Assembly: GCA_944323495.1 (NCBI GenBank) | Contig: CALUSZ010000037.1 | Location: forward strand, 1 to 19,219 | Source: Candidatus Gastranaerophilales bacterium | GTDB taxonomy: Bacteria; Cyanobacteriota; Vampirovibrionia; Gastranaerophilales; Gastranaerophilaceae | Direction: 5' to 3' | DNA: 19,219 bases | Shown: positions 1-7,065 of the stretch, piece after piece | Layout of the letters: each line of letters opens with the position of its first letter | Position numbering within the stretch: position 1 is the stretch's first letter | Made by a program: the position numbers and the translations under genes | The notes under the pieces: generated by a model | What the model was told of the DNA's origin: nothing | The model's input: only the letters and a program-made list of their open reading frames with translations | The model's database searches: none

Positions 1-79
1 CAACTGCTTCAAATTCATTGAAGAAATTATTGATTGATTCGATTTCTTTGTTTGAGATTGTTTCTGTTGTGAATAACAT
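1..79 (-). CDS. N-terminal fragment of an unidentified protein, cut by the left edge
   Basis: Reading the minus strand from ATG at 79, 26 codons stay open to the window edge. The peptide begins MLFTTETISNK and continues polar and acidic with an NNFFNEFE stretch. A strong Shine-Dalgarno AAGGAG (complement of 88-93) lies 8 bases before the ATG, and a plausible promoter lies further upstream, so this is very likely a real gene start. Too little is visible to name a family. It is divergent from the glycosyltransferase gene at 327. Confidence 0.6.
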   Translation of the reverse strand, partial: MLFTTETISNKEIESINNFFNEFEAV

Positions 80-107
80 CTTGTTTGCTCCTTTTAAATA
101 TCTCTTA

Positions 108-135
108 TGTATATATAAAGTATTTACGTTTTCAA
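108..135 (-). promoter_or_regulatory. Likely promoter for the left-edge minus-strand gene
   Basis: On the minus strand, TTGAAA (complement of 130-135) and TATACA (complement of 108-113) are 16 bases apart. Transcription would begin near position 101, giving a leader of about 22 bases that includes the AAGGAG site. This is a match to the sigma-70 consensus only. Confidence 0.4.
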
Positions 136-237
136 AAATTGCCTTTTTTGACCTCAATTGTTAAGAAATGTAAAATCAAATTTTATTTTTATCGAAAACC
201 GTAATAATCTTTAATAAAGTTAAGTTTTGTAACATTG

Positions 238-277
238 AGCTTAATTTCCCCACACAGCTTAATGTTTTTGGTATAAT
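238..277 (+). promoter_or_regulatory. Extended -10 promoter with upstream direct repeat, for the glycosyltransferase-apt operon
   Basis: TATAAT at 272-277 is preceded by TG at 269-270, a perfect extended -10. No good -35 hexamer lies at the expected place (about 249-254). Instead two exact copies of AGCTTAAT occur at 238-245 and 256-263, 18 bases apart, flanking the -35 position, so an activator or repressor may bind there. The predicted leader to the ATG at 327 is about 43 bases. The rest of 80-326 is AT-rich and shows nothing else I can name. Confidence 0.5.
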
Positions 278-326
278 CTATTGTTGTAAAAGCATGTAGA
301 AACCAGGCAACGAGTGTTGGGAGATT

Positions 327-1685
327 ATGAGGGAAAGGATTCTTTTATTTGTAATTTTAACCTGTTTGGGAGTGTTTTTATATATTTTTCAGAATTATGT
401 AAACACTGTAGTAGGATTTGTAATTCTATGTGTGTGTATGGTAGTTTATGGCCTTTATTCGATTGCAGCTACAAAGTATCAGAAGAGGAAGCTTAAAAAA
501 CACCCGCCTGTTGTGAATGAGAGTTATAAGCCTTTTGTAACGGTAATGATTCCGGCTCATAATGAAGAGTCTGTTATAGGATATACTGTTGAAAATATTT
601 TAAGAATGGATTATCCGAATTTTGAGGTTATTGTAATTGATGACAGAAGTTCGGATAATACAGCCCTTGTTATCAAGAATTTGGAGCAAAAGTATGAAAA
701 TGTTATAGCATTGATTCGAGATAAAGATGCTTTTCCGGGTAAGTCGGCCGTTTTAAATGATGCTTTTAAAATAGCTAAGGGTGATGCAGTACTTGTGTTT
801 GATGCGGATGCGACAGTTGAGCCGGATTTTTTAAACAAAATGATTCCAAATCTTGAACCGGCTGATGTTGGCGCTGTTCAGGCAAGAAAAATTATACGTA
901 ATAAGGGTGTCAATTTCCTAACCCGTTGTCAGAATAATGAATATACGCTGGATACTTATCTCCAAGTCGGGCGTGATGCAATAAAAGGGGCTGTAGAGCT
1001 TAGAGGAAATGGCGAACTCATTAAGCGTGAAGCACTGGAAGATATAGACGGCTGGAATAATTACACAATTACTGATGATTTGGATATGTCAACTAGGCTT
1101 CATATAAAGGGGTGGGATGTGCGTTTTTGTTTGGAAGCTTGTGTTTATGAAGAAGGTATTGTCTCTCTTTTCCCGCTTTTCAGACAGAGAAGAAGATGGC
1201 TTGAGGGAACTATAAGAAGGTATCTTGAATACTTTGGCGAGGCAATGAAGTCAAAAAAAATGTCCCTAAGGGCAAGATTTGATATGGCAATTTATATAAC
1301 ACAGTTTATAATGCCTTTATGGTTTATGATGGAAGTTGCTTTTAGGATTATTAAATTTTTAACAGATAAGATTGATCCTTATAGCCTTCATAATGTTTTG
1401 TGGTCTTCCCTGATTGTCTCTATGGTTGTAGGTGTTGGCTTTATACTTGCAATCAGGTACAGTCTGAGGCGATATGATTCTGTGCCCAGGTGGAAAGCTT
1501 TGAAACAAGCTTTTGAGACGACTGTATATTTTTTAATAATATGGTTTCCTATGGAATTATTTATTTGTGGTAAAATATTATTCTGCAAGAAAGATATGAA
1601 CTGGGGTAAAACAGCTCACGGTTTAACCTTGAAGAGTAAAGGTGAAAAAGAAAATAGACAGGAATTAGAGTTACAAGAGGTATAA
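327..1685 (+). CDS. Membrane-bound family 2 glycosyltransferase (processive polysaccharide synthase type)
   Basis: This 452-residue protein probably polymerises or transfers sugars from a nucleotide-sugar at the inner membrane. Two hydrophobic segments (about 4-22 and 26-46) precede a GT-A core starting with VTVMIPAHNE (71-80). Visible motifs are IDDRSSD with D105/D106, the metal-binding DAD at 159-161, TDDLD at 249-253 and QRRRW at 287-291. The last is the QxxRW acceptor motif of processive enzymes such as cellulose, chitin and poly-GlcNAc synthases. Three or more membrane segments follow (about 320-420). The start is supported by GGGAG at 319-323. Its stop is 6 bases before the apt start, so the two are probably co-transcribed. 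The product sugar cannot be read from the sequence; a poly-GlcNAc-like or other exopolysaccharide synthase is the closest description. Confidence 0.85.
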   Translation: MRERILLFVILTCLGVFLYIFQNYVNTVVGFVILCVCMVVYGLYSIAATKYQKRKLKKHPPVVNESYKPFVTVMIPAHNEESVIGYTVENILRMDYPNFEVIVIDDRSSDNTALVIKNLEQKYENVIALIRDKDAFPGKSAVLNDAFKIAKGDAVLVFDADATVEPDFLNKMIPNLEPADVGAVQARKIIRNKGVNFLTRCQNNEYTLDTYLQVGRDAIKGAVELRGNGELIKREALEDIDGWNNYTITDDLDMSTRLHIKGWDVRFCLEACVYEEGIVSLFPLFRQRRRWLEGTIRRYLEYFGEAMKSKKMSLRARFDMAIYITQFIMPLWFMMEVAFRIIKFLTDKIDPYSLHNVLWSSLIVSMVVGVGFILAIRYSLRRYDSVPRWKALKQAFETTVYFLIIWFPMELFICGKILFCKKDMNWGKTAHGLTLKSKGEKENRQELELQEV

Positions 1686-1691
1686 ATAGCA

Positions 1692-2240
1692 ATGATGACA
1701 ACAGATTGTTTTGAATATGTAAGAGAACATATAAGAGAGGTTCCAAATTTTCCTAAGGAAGGAATTTTGTTTCTGGATATAACAACTGCAGTAAAAGATA
1801 GTAAGGCTATGCAGTATATGATTGATTTTCTTGCTGAAAAATTTAAGGATGAAAAGATTGATTATATTGCAGGTATTGAGTCAAGAGGCTTTATATTTGG
1901 CGCCGCCTTAGCCTGCAGGCTCAACGCAGGATTTGTTCCTATTAGAAAACCTAATAAGCTTCCTGCTGAAACAATTAAAGAATCTTATTCTCTTGAATAC
2001 GGAACAGATACTATAGAGATGCATTCAGATGCTCTTAAATCCGGCGACAGGGTGCTTGTTATAGATGATTTGCTGGCAACCGGAGGTACTGCTGCTGCTG
2101 CGTGTAATTTAGTTAAAAGAGCTGGGGCTGAGCCTGTTGCTGCAGCATTTATAATAGAGCTGGATCCGCTTAAGGGTAGAGAAAAAATTGAAGCCCGCGG
2201 TGTTAAAGTTGTATCAATGCTTCATTATGATATAGATTGA
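1692..2240 (+). CDS. apt: Adenine phosphoribosyltransferase
   Basis: Salvages adenine with PRPP to give AMP and pyrophosphate in the cytosol. The 182 residues match the usual family length. Recognisable blocks are PNFPKEGILFLDIT near the N-terminus, IAGIESRGFIFG (the substrate-binding segment), VPIRKPNKLPAETI, EYGTDTIEMH, and the PRPP loop VLVIDDLLATGGTA in the second half. Two ATG codons stand in tandem (1692 and 1695); either could start, with GAGG at 1677-1680 as a weak ribosome site inside the end of the preceding gene. The six-base gap to the glycosyltransferase suggests an operon of convenience rather than a shared pathway. All key motifs are intact. Confidence 0.95.
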   Translation: MMTTDCFEYVREHIREVPNFPKEGILFLDITTAVKDSKAMQYMIDFLAEKFKDEKIDYIAGIESRGFIFGAALACRLNAGFVPIRKPNKLPAETIKESYSLEYGTDTIEMHSDALKSGDRVLVIDDLLATGGTAAAACNLVKRAGAEPVAAAFIIELDPLKGREKIEARGVKVVSMLHYDID

Positions 2241-2273
2241 TAAAAATACTGCCTTCCTAAACATTGAAAATTA

Positions 2274-2282
2274 TGCTATATT
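2274..2282 (+). promoter_or_regulatory. Extended -10 element immediately before the metalloprotease gene
   Basis: TGCTATATT at 2274-2282 matches an extended -10 (TG, one base, then TATATT). Only six bases separate it from the ATG at 2289, so transcription would start about at the ATG itself. This implies a leaderless transcript if the promoter is real. Confidence 0.4.
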
Positions 2283-2288
2283 AATAAT

Positions 2289-3071
2289 ATGCATAAAAGG
2301 ACATATCTTAATGGCAGTGTGAAAAATGGCAGTGTGATGAGATGGCCGGTTAATAATCTGGTTGTTTATATTGCGCCAATGAAGTTTTATTCAAAACCGG
2401 GAGAAGATGCTAAATTCCGGAAAATGGTTATGGATGCCTTTACCGTTTGGTCTGCTGCAACTGGCGGGAAATTGGGGTTTAGAGTAACTAATGTTCTTTT
2501 GGAATCAAATATAAATGTTGACTGGAAACGTGTCGACAGAAAAGCTCTGGGACATTGCTATTTTAATTGGGATGCTCAAGGCCGGCTTTATGGAGCAGAG
2601 GTCTCTATCGGGCTTACTGACGGAAGAATTCATCAGCAGTATGATAGTGATATTGAGGTTTATCATACTATATTACATGAAGTCGGGCATGCTCTGGGGC
2701 TTGGGCATAGCCCGTATAAAGAAGATATTATGTATACGCCGCACCAGTATGGTATTGCTTCGCTTTCTGAAAATGATAAATACTCTATACAATGGCTCTA
2801 TAGGCTTCAGGCAGGTATGCCTGTAAAGAACTTTGCTTCTAAATACGGTATTTCTACGACATCTGATATTGATTCTGTGATTAGAAAAATTGATGCAAAA
2901 AATAATACTGAAGAACCTGCAGAAAAAATGCAGATTGCAACAAGACGTGATTTGCTGCAAGAATCCGCAAATATCGGGGATTTGAAGAGGTATAATATGA
3001 TGCTACAAAATATTTCTATTTCACAAAATGTTAAGAATTATTTAAATAATAACAGAACTACTCCAAAATAA
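2289..3071 (+). CDS. M10-like (matrixin-type) zinc metalloprotease
   Basis: A 260-residue protein with the metzincin zinc site HEVGHALGLGH at 130-140, followed by a Met-turn DIMY around Met148. Both are diagnostic of M10-type endopeptidases. The preceding part, with RWP near residue 18, the long helix around KMVMDAFTVWSAATGG and the paired aromatic strands at 90-110, also resembles the matrixin catalytic fold. There is no signal peptide or propeptide cysteine switch. About 85 residues after the catalytic domain are polar and helical and match nothing I recognise. The ATG at 2289 has no ribosome site; a nearby AAAAGGA (2295-2301) would serve only an out-of-frame ATG at 2311. GTG 2319, GTG 2334 and ATG 2337 are in-frame alternatives. 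A cytoplasmic protease, or one exported by an unrecognised route, are both possible. Confidence 0.82.
   Translation: MHKRTYLNGSVKNGSVMRWPVNNLVVYIAPMKFYSKPGEDAKFRKMVMDAFTVWSAATGGKLGFRVTNVLLESNINVDWKRVDRKALGHCYFNWDAQGRLYGAEVSIGLTDGRIHQQYDSDIEVYHTILHEVGHALGLGHSPYKEDIMYTPHQYGIASLSENDKYSIQWLYRLQAGMPVKNFASKYGISTTSDIDSVIRKIDAKNNTEEPAEKMQIATRRDLLQESANIGDLKRYNMMLQNISISQNVKNYLNNNRTTPK
2310..2337 (+). repeat. Two-copy 13-bp tandem repeat at the metalloprotease N-terminus
   Basis: AATGGCAGTGTGA occurs exactly at 2310-2322 and again at 2325-2337, with a 15-base period. It encodes NGSV twice (residues 8-11 and 13-16). The period is a multiple of three, so copy-number change would keep the frame. Confidence 0.8.
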
Positions 3072-3084
3072 GGCAATTTTTTCT

Positions 3085-3111
3085 TTGCAAATGTTTTTAT
3101 TAATCTATAAG
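3085..3111 (+). promoter_or_regulatory. Possible promoter for the gene at 3138
   Basis: TTGCAA (3085-3090) and TATAAG (3106-3111) are 15 bases apart, slightly short of ideal. Transcription would begin near 3118, about 20 bases before the ATG at 3138. TAGG at 3125-3128 could serve as a ribosome site. Confidence 0.3.
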
Positions 3112-3137
3112 GTTAGTAAAAACATAGGTTGTTTATT

Positions 3138-3914
3138 ATGGTTAATCCGATAACATATAGGGCTAGCGTGTCATATAATAAAAAAGTTGAACAAAATTTA
3201 ATAGATGAATCTCCCAATCCTTTAAGATTAAGGGCTAATTTATCAAGTCTTTCAGCATTATCTAATTATAATCAGGTGCTTGTAAAACCCAAATATGATA
3301 AAGATATCATGTACGTGTTAACACGAATTGATGAGCTAAGTAAGGTGATGCCTGGGAAATTTGAGCTGCCTTATAGTTTTAGTTTAGACTCAATTAATGG
3401 TGAAAGGTATTATGGTACCTCTGGAAAGCTTTTATATATAAGAGAATATGGAAATGATTTTATCAGGGATTACTATCCGGCAGAAGATAATGCAAAGATT
3501 AAAACAATACTGGAGCGTGATAAAGAAACAGGTGCTTTGATTTCTAAAATTGAACGAGGTGCTAGAGAGGATGGCAGTATTAAAACGAGCGTTACAATTT
3601 TTGATGAAAAGATAAATAATAAGTACACTATATTTCAAGTGGAGGAAGATGGTACCGTAAGCAGTGCTACAGAATTTTCCGGTAAAGGAAAGAATTTTAG
3701 AACTCTTTTTAAAAACCCGTATAATAATGGCCCTGCAAGATATATAGAAGCAAGAGAAACTGATGACGGAGAGTTTGAATTTCTAGACAGCAAACTGGAT
3801 TCAGATAATCAGGTTGTGGAAATAAAGAGAATGTCTTCTGAAAAAGAGGTTAATATAAGGTACAGCGGGGCACAGAAAATTATTGATGTTAAGCAGAAAA
3901 ATATTGATTATTAG
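3138..3914 (+). CDS. Unrecognised protein of 258 residues, probably beta-rich
   Basis: I do not recognise a family. The protein begins MVNPITYRASVSYNKK and has no signal peptide or membrane segment. The first 90 residues look mixed. From about residue 95 it becomes a series of short alternating segments with frequent Gly, Asp, Glu and aromatic residues (for example IREYGNDFIRDYYP, KETGALISKIERG and ARYIEARETDDGEFEF), which suggests repeated beta-hairpins. ATG at 3138 was chosen over an in-frame TTG at 3129 because TAGG at 3125-3128 is nine bases upstream. The stop codon (3912-3914) touches the stop codon of the opposite-strand dnaX. It follows the metalloprotease by 66 bases and may have its own promoter. 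The sustained open frame with normal codon use supports a real gene. Confidence 0.7.
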   Translation: MVNPITYRASVSYNKKVEQNLIDESPNPLRLRANLSSLSALSNYNQVLVKPKYDKDIMYVLTRIDELSKVMPGKFELPYSFSLDSINGERYYGTSGKLLYIREYGNDFIRDYYPAEDNAKIKTILERDKETGALISKIERGAREDGSIKTSVTIFDEKINNKYTIFQVEEDGTVSSATEFSGKGKNFRTLFKNPYNNGPARYIEARETDDGEFEFLDSKLDSDNQVVEIKRMSSEKEVNIRYSGAQKIIDVKQKNIDY

Positions 3915-5660
3915 TTATTCAATAAACTTGCCGTCAAAGAGTTCCAGAACCATTTTCTCCTGATCTGATTCGGTACGTTCCGTATTTTTTTCTTCTTTTT
4001 TCACCTGCTCATTTTGTGTTTTAGTTTCTGTTTTTTCTTCGATAATAACAGGCTCTTCTTTTTTAGGCTGCTGTGAGGTCTGCTTTATAATTTCGTTGTC
4101 ATTTGGCTGCGGGAGCCTTATGGTAACAGGCGTAGACGTTTGATTAAACATTGTATTTGCAGCTTCTATAAGCATCTGTTTTTTATTTGTATCATTTATC
4201 TGTGCAACAAGCTTGTCATTTTTAAATGTTATAATAATTTCATCCGCGGAAATTTTGACAGGGGACGCCAAATTAAGCAGTGCTTTTGTTGCCGGACTCT
4301 TAATATTTGCTAAAAGCGTTTTCCATAATCCCTGGATATCATTACCATCAGGTTTTTTAGATACCGGAGGCGGTGTAAATTCCTGCTCTTCTTTATTTTC
4401 TTTTTTAACTTCCTGTTCTTTTGGTTTTTCCGCAGGAGGTATCGGCGCAGGACGTGTAACCGGCTCTGCAGGTGGATGTATAATTGGCTTTGGCTGATGA
4501 ATCTCACCGCTTTCCAATACTTTTATGCGGTTTTGAAGCTCCAGAAGCGATGAATTTTCACTCATATTGGCAAGGTCAATAATTCCTACCTCCAGCCATA
4601 AATGCTGGTTTGAAGCCTGTTTTATTTCTTTTATATAATAAGTTATTCTCTCAAGTAAAAAAACAATCTGCTGTGTTTCAAGCTGTTCTTTCTGTTTGGC
4701 CAGCTCCTCTATTTGGGAGTCATTTAGCCCTGTAAGTTCATTTAAGAGTTCTTTTCTGCAATTTTTTACAATAAGCAGGTTTTTAAAATACTCCGAAAGG
4801 TTCGTCAAAATTTGGAGCGGTTCGTTACCTGCATTATATATTTCGTTTAAAACTTCTAATGCTTCGTTTGGAGCTGATGAAATAATTTTGTTACTTATTT
4901 TATTTAGAACATCAAAAGATATTCTGCCAAGAATAGCGTTAACATCATCAGCGGTAATTTCTTTTGACACCCCTAAAAGACTGAGCTGGTCGAGAAGAGA
5001 GATACTGTCTCTCATACCTCCGGCGGAATTTTTTGCTATTGTAAATAAGGCATCGTTAGAGATATTTATTTTTTCCTGATCAGAAATGTATCTTAAATGT
5101 TTAACTATATCATCAGTAGTAATTCTCCGGAAATCAAATCTTTGACATCTGCTCTTTATTGTATCTAAAACCTTGTGAACTTCTGTTGTTGCAAGTATAA
5201 AAATAACATTTTCCGGTGGTTCTTCCAATGTTTTTAATAGGGCGTTAAAAGCGTGATTTGTAAGCATATGCACTTCATCAATAATATAGATTTTATACTT
5301 GCCATGAACCGGTACATACTGAATTTTTTCTAAAATATTCTGTGTATCTTCCACTTTTCTATTGCTTGCAGCGTCAATTTCAATTACATCAATCGGTATT
5401 GAATTAGTAATATCTTTGCAGCTTTCACATTCACCGCAAGGATTTATAGTTGGGCCATTTTGACAATTAAGAGATTTTGCAAGGATTCTGGCTGTAGAAG
5501 TTTTACCGGTTCCTCGGGGGCCCGTAAATAAAAATGCGTGGGCAATTTTTCCAAGCTCTATCGCGTTTGTTAATGTTTTTTTTATATGTTCTTGTCCAAC
5601 CAGCTGCTCCAGTGTCTGCGGACGATATTTTCTGTATAATGGTATATAATTTCCGCTCAT
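3915..5660 (-). CDS. dnaX: DNA polymerase III subunit gamma/tau
   Basis: ATPase of the replicative clamp loader, which opens and loads the beta clamp and, in the tau form, connects polymerases to the helicase. The 581 residues show Walker A GPRGTGKT (47-54), the zinc-binding cysteines C66, C75, C78 and C81, the DEVH Walker B at 128-131, sensor 1 ATT (157-159) and the SRC arginine finger near 170-172. A proline- and glutamate-rich linker runs at about 395-440. After it comes a compact domain (NDIQGLWKTLLANIKSPA onward) typical of bacterial DnaX C-terminal regions, and a charged tail. The ATG at 5660 has no clear Shine-Dalgarno; a -10-like TATGAT lies 11 bases upstream. An A7 run in the coding strand (complement of 3985-3991) is too close to the end to produce a classical gamma truncation. 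Confidence 0.95.
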   Translation of the reverse strand: MSGNYIPLYRKYRPQTLEQLVGQEHIKKTLTNAIELGKIAHAFLFTGPRGTGKTSTARILAKSLNCQNGPTINPCGECESCKDITNSIPIDVIEIDAASNRKVEDTQNILEKIQYVPVHGKYKIYIIDEVHMLTNHAFNALLKTLEEPPENVIFILATTEVHKVLDTIKSRCQRFDFRRITTDDIVKHLRYISDQEKINISNDALFTIAKNSAGGMRDSISLLDQLSLLGVSKEITADDVNAILGRISFDVLNKISNKIISSAPNEALEVLNEIYNAGNEPLQILTNLSEYFKNLLIVKNCRKELLNELTGLNDSQIEELAKQKEQLETQQIVFLLERITYYIKEIKQASNQHLWLEVGIIDLANMSENSSLLELQNRIKVLESGEIHQPKPIIHPPAEPVTRPAPIPPAEKPKEQEVKKENKEEQEFTPPPVSKKPDGNDIQGLWKTLLANIKSPATKALLNLASPVKISADEIIITFKNDKLVAQINDTNKKQMLIEAANTMFNQTSTPVTIRLPQPNDNEIIKQTSQQPKKEEPVIIEEKTETKTQNEQVKKEEKNTERTESDQEKMVLELFDGKFIE

Positions 5661-5671
5661 ATTTTTAGTCT

Positions 5672-5677
5672 ATCATA
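5672..5677 (-). promoter_or_regulatory. -10 box close to the dnaX start
   Basis: On the minus strand TATGAT (complement of 5672-5677) is 11 bases before the dnaX ATG, so the leader would be only about five bases. No good -35 is present. The call rests on the hexamer and its position in the short divergent gap. Confidence 0.3.
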
Positions 5678-5681
5678 GAAA

Positions 5682-5710
5682 TTGCAAGTAGTAAAATTTT
5701 ATATTAAAAT
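5682..5710 (+). promoter_or_regulatory. Possible amidase promoter placing the transcript start inside a poly-A run
   Basis: TTGCAA (5682-5687) and TAAAAT (5705-5710) are separated by 17 bases. The predicted start, about 5717, falls within the run of 17 A, so the mRNA would begin with A residues. TATATT at 5700-5705 is an alternative -10. Confidence 0.35.
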
Positions 5711-5727
5711 AAAAAAAAAAAAAAAAA
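5711..5727 (+). repeat. Homopolymer run of 17 A
   Basis: Seventeen consecutive A bases lie between the dnaX and amidase starts, the longest homopolymer in the window. Such tracts are prone to replication and polymerase slippage and to sequencing error. In the amidase frame the run reads as five lysine codons directly upstream of the hydrophobic N-terminal segment. Confidence 0.9.
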
Positions 5728-5733
5728 TGTCTG

Positions 5734-7056
5734 TTGTTATTTTGGGTTTTATATTTTATATGTCAACAAGTTTCAGCGTTTGAGGTTATTTTACCCAAAA
5801 CAAAAAATGCTGAGGTTACATCAAACTACGCTTTTTTTTATGGCAGAGCAAATAATTCAGAATCAATATTAATAAATAATTTTCGTGTTTATACTGCTTC
5901 CAATGGAGCTTTTGCGTATTCAGTCAAGTTAAAAGAGGGTGAGAATAGAATTGTGGTTCGCTCAAGTTACAATACACAAATTTATCGTATTTTAAAAAAA
6001 TTACCTGGGCGACATGATGAAATAAAACTTTATGAGTTTGATGGTAAAAGCTCCGGGGTTGTTATATGTGAAAATACCCCATTGTTTAAAAGTCCGTCTT
6101 ATTCAGAAATGAACAGAATGTCTCATCTATTTAGAGGGACAAATATATTGCTGGATGCACAACAGGGAGGTTTTTACAGGGTATTTCTGTCGCAAGATGA
6201 GTATGGCTGGGTTCCTGTGCAGAATGTAAAAATAGATAGTGAAACTAATTCTTTGACTCCAGAATTTATTAATATGAACAGCACGAAATATAAGAATGCT
6301 TCTGTTCATACAATATCTTTTTCACAAAATCTGCCGTATACTATAGAAGAAAGAGATAATGAAATTATTTTCAAAGTATATAATCCAGCTCTTTCTGAAA
6401 CTTCAGTTTATACTATGAATATTCCAAAGCCGGAAAAGTATACTTATAGTGTAAGTATAAAAAATGGAGTTTATACATTTAAAGTAAATGAGCTTCCTAA
6501 GTCTCTGTCTGAATGTACAATAGTTATAGATGCAGGACATGGTGGCGACGAAAAAGGTGCTGTAGGTCCTTTACGGGATGAGGAAAAGGATATAAATCTT
6601 CGGATTGCTTTAGAATTACAGGCAATGTTAAAGGATATGGGAGCTAATGTTATAATGACTAGAGAATGTGATGGTAATGTTTCTCTGGAAGACAGAGTCT
6701 CTATTGCAAGAAGTAATAATGCAAATATTTTTGTCAGTATTCATCTTAACTCTATTGGTGATATTCCGATGAATATTCATAAAAACAGGGGGACAAGCGT
6801 TTATTATTATAATGAAAATTCAAAAAATTTGGCGAAAATTTTAGAAAATTCAATCTCAAAGAGTGCTAAAACGCGAAAAGATATAGTAAGAAGAGGCAAT
6901 TATGCGGTAATAAGACCTGCGGACTATATAGGAGTTCTTGTGGAAGCTGCTTATATGACAAATCCATTGGATTCAATGTTATACCGAGCCCCTGACTTTG
7001 CTCATAATACTGCCAGAGGGATTGCTGACGGAATATTAGAGTTTGTAGGAAAATAA
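5734..7056 (+). CDS. N-acetylmuramoyl-L-alanine amidase (Amidase_3, AmiC type) with N-terminal accessory domains
   Basis: Zinc hydrolase that cuts the bond between muramic acid and the peptide stem of peptidoglycan, normally in the periplasm during cell separation. The catalytic domain begins around residue 261: IDAGHGG with H269, EKDIN with E284, SIHLNS with H337 and the catalytic LVEAAYMTN with E404. Residues 25-85 resemble a bacterial Ig-like fold (YAFFYGRAN, then GAFAYSVKLKEGEN), and 105-170 resemble an SH3-like wall-binding domain (GGFYRV, YGWVPV). The N-terminus FWVLYFICQQVSA looks like a signal peptide ending at VSA, but with the TTG start used here it lacks the positive n-region. ATG at 5727 is out of frame and stops at 5781. 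The true start is therefore uncertain and may involve the poly-A run. It converges on the 7066 gene with a nine-base gap. Confidence 0.88.
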   Translation: MLFWVLYFICQQVSAFEVILPKTKNAEVTSNYAFFYGRANNSESILINNFRVYTASNGAFAYSVKLKEGENRIVVRSSYNTQIYRILKKLPGRHDEIKLYEFDGKSSGVVICENTPLFKSPSYSEMNRMSHLFRGTNILLDAQQGGFYRVFLSQDEYGWVPVQNVKIDSETNSLTPEFINMNSTKYKNASVHTISFSQNLPYTIEERDNEIIFKVYNPALSETSVYTMNIPKPEKYTYSVSIKNGVYTFKVNELPKSLSECTIVIDAGHGGDEKGAVGPLRDEEKDINLRIALELQAMLKDMGANVIMTRECDGNVSLEDRVSIARSNNANIFVSIHLNSIGDIPMNIHKNRGTSVYYYNENSKNLAKILENSISKSAKTRKDIVRRGNYAVIRPADYIGVLVEAAYMTNPLDSMLYRAPDFAHNTARGIADGILEFVGK

Positions 7057-7065
7057 GAAATATGT

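Noticed and set aside
300..326. Leader of the glycosyltransferase gene as a riboswitch
   Set aside because: At about 43 bases it is too short, and I see no known aptamer core or stem.
2295..2322. AAAAGGA plus ATG at 2311 as the metalloprotease start
   Set aside because: Spacing is good, but this ATG is out of frame and reads ATG GCA GTG TGA.
3072..3102. Weak hairpin and T-run after the metalloprotease as a terminator
   Set aside because: The possible stem is only four AT/GC-mixed pairs around an eight-base loop, and the T-run is inside the loop rather than after the stem.
3985..3991. A7 run (coding strand) in dnaX as a gamma-producing frameshift site
   Set aside because: It lies about 25 codons from the end; a slip there would change only the tail, not yield a gamma-like truncation.
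4213..4497. Plus-strand open frame inside dnaX
   Set aside because: It is antisense to the Pro/Glu-rich dnaX linker; its Ser/Gly-rich composition is a by-product of that coding sequence, and it lacks a ribosome site.
5727..5783. ATG at 5727 as the amidase start
   Set aside because: It is in another frame and meets TGA at 5781 after 18 codons.
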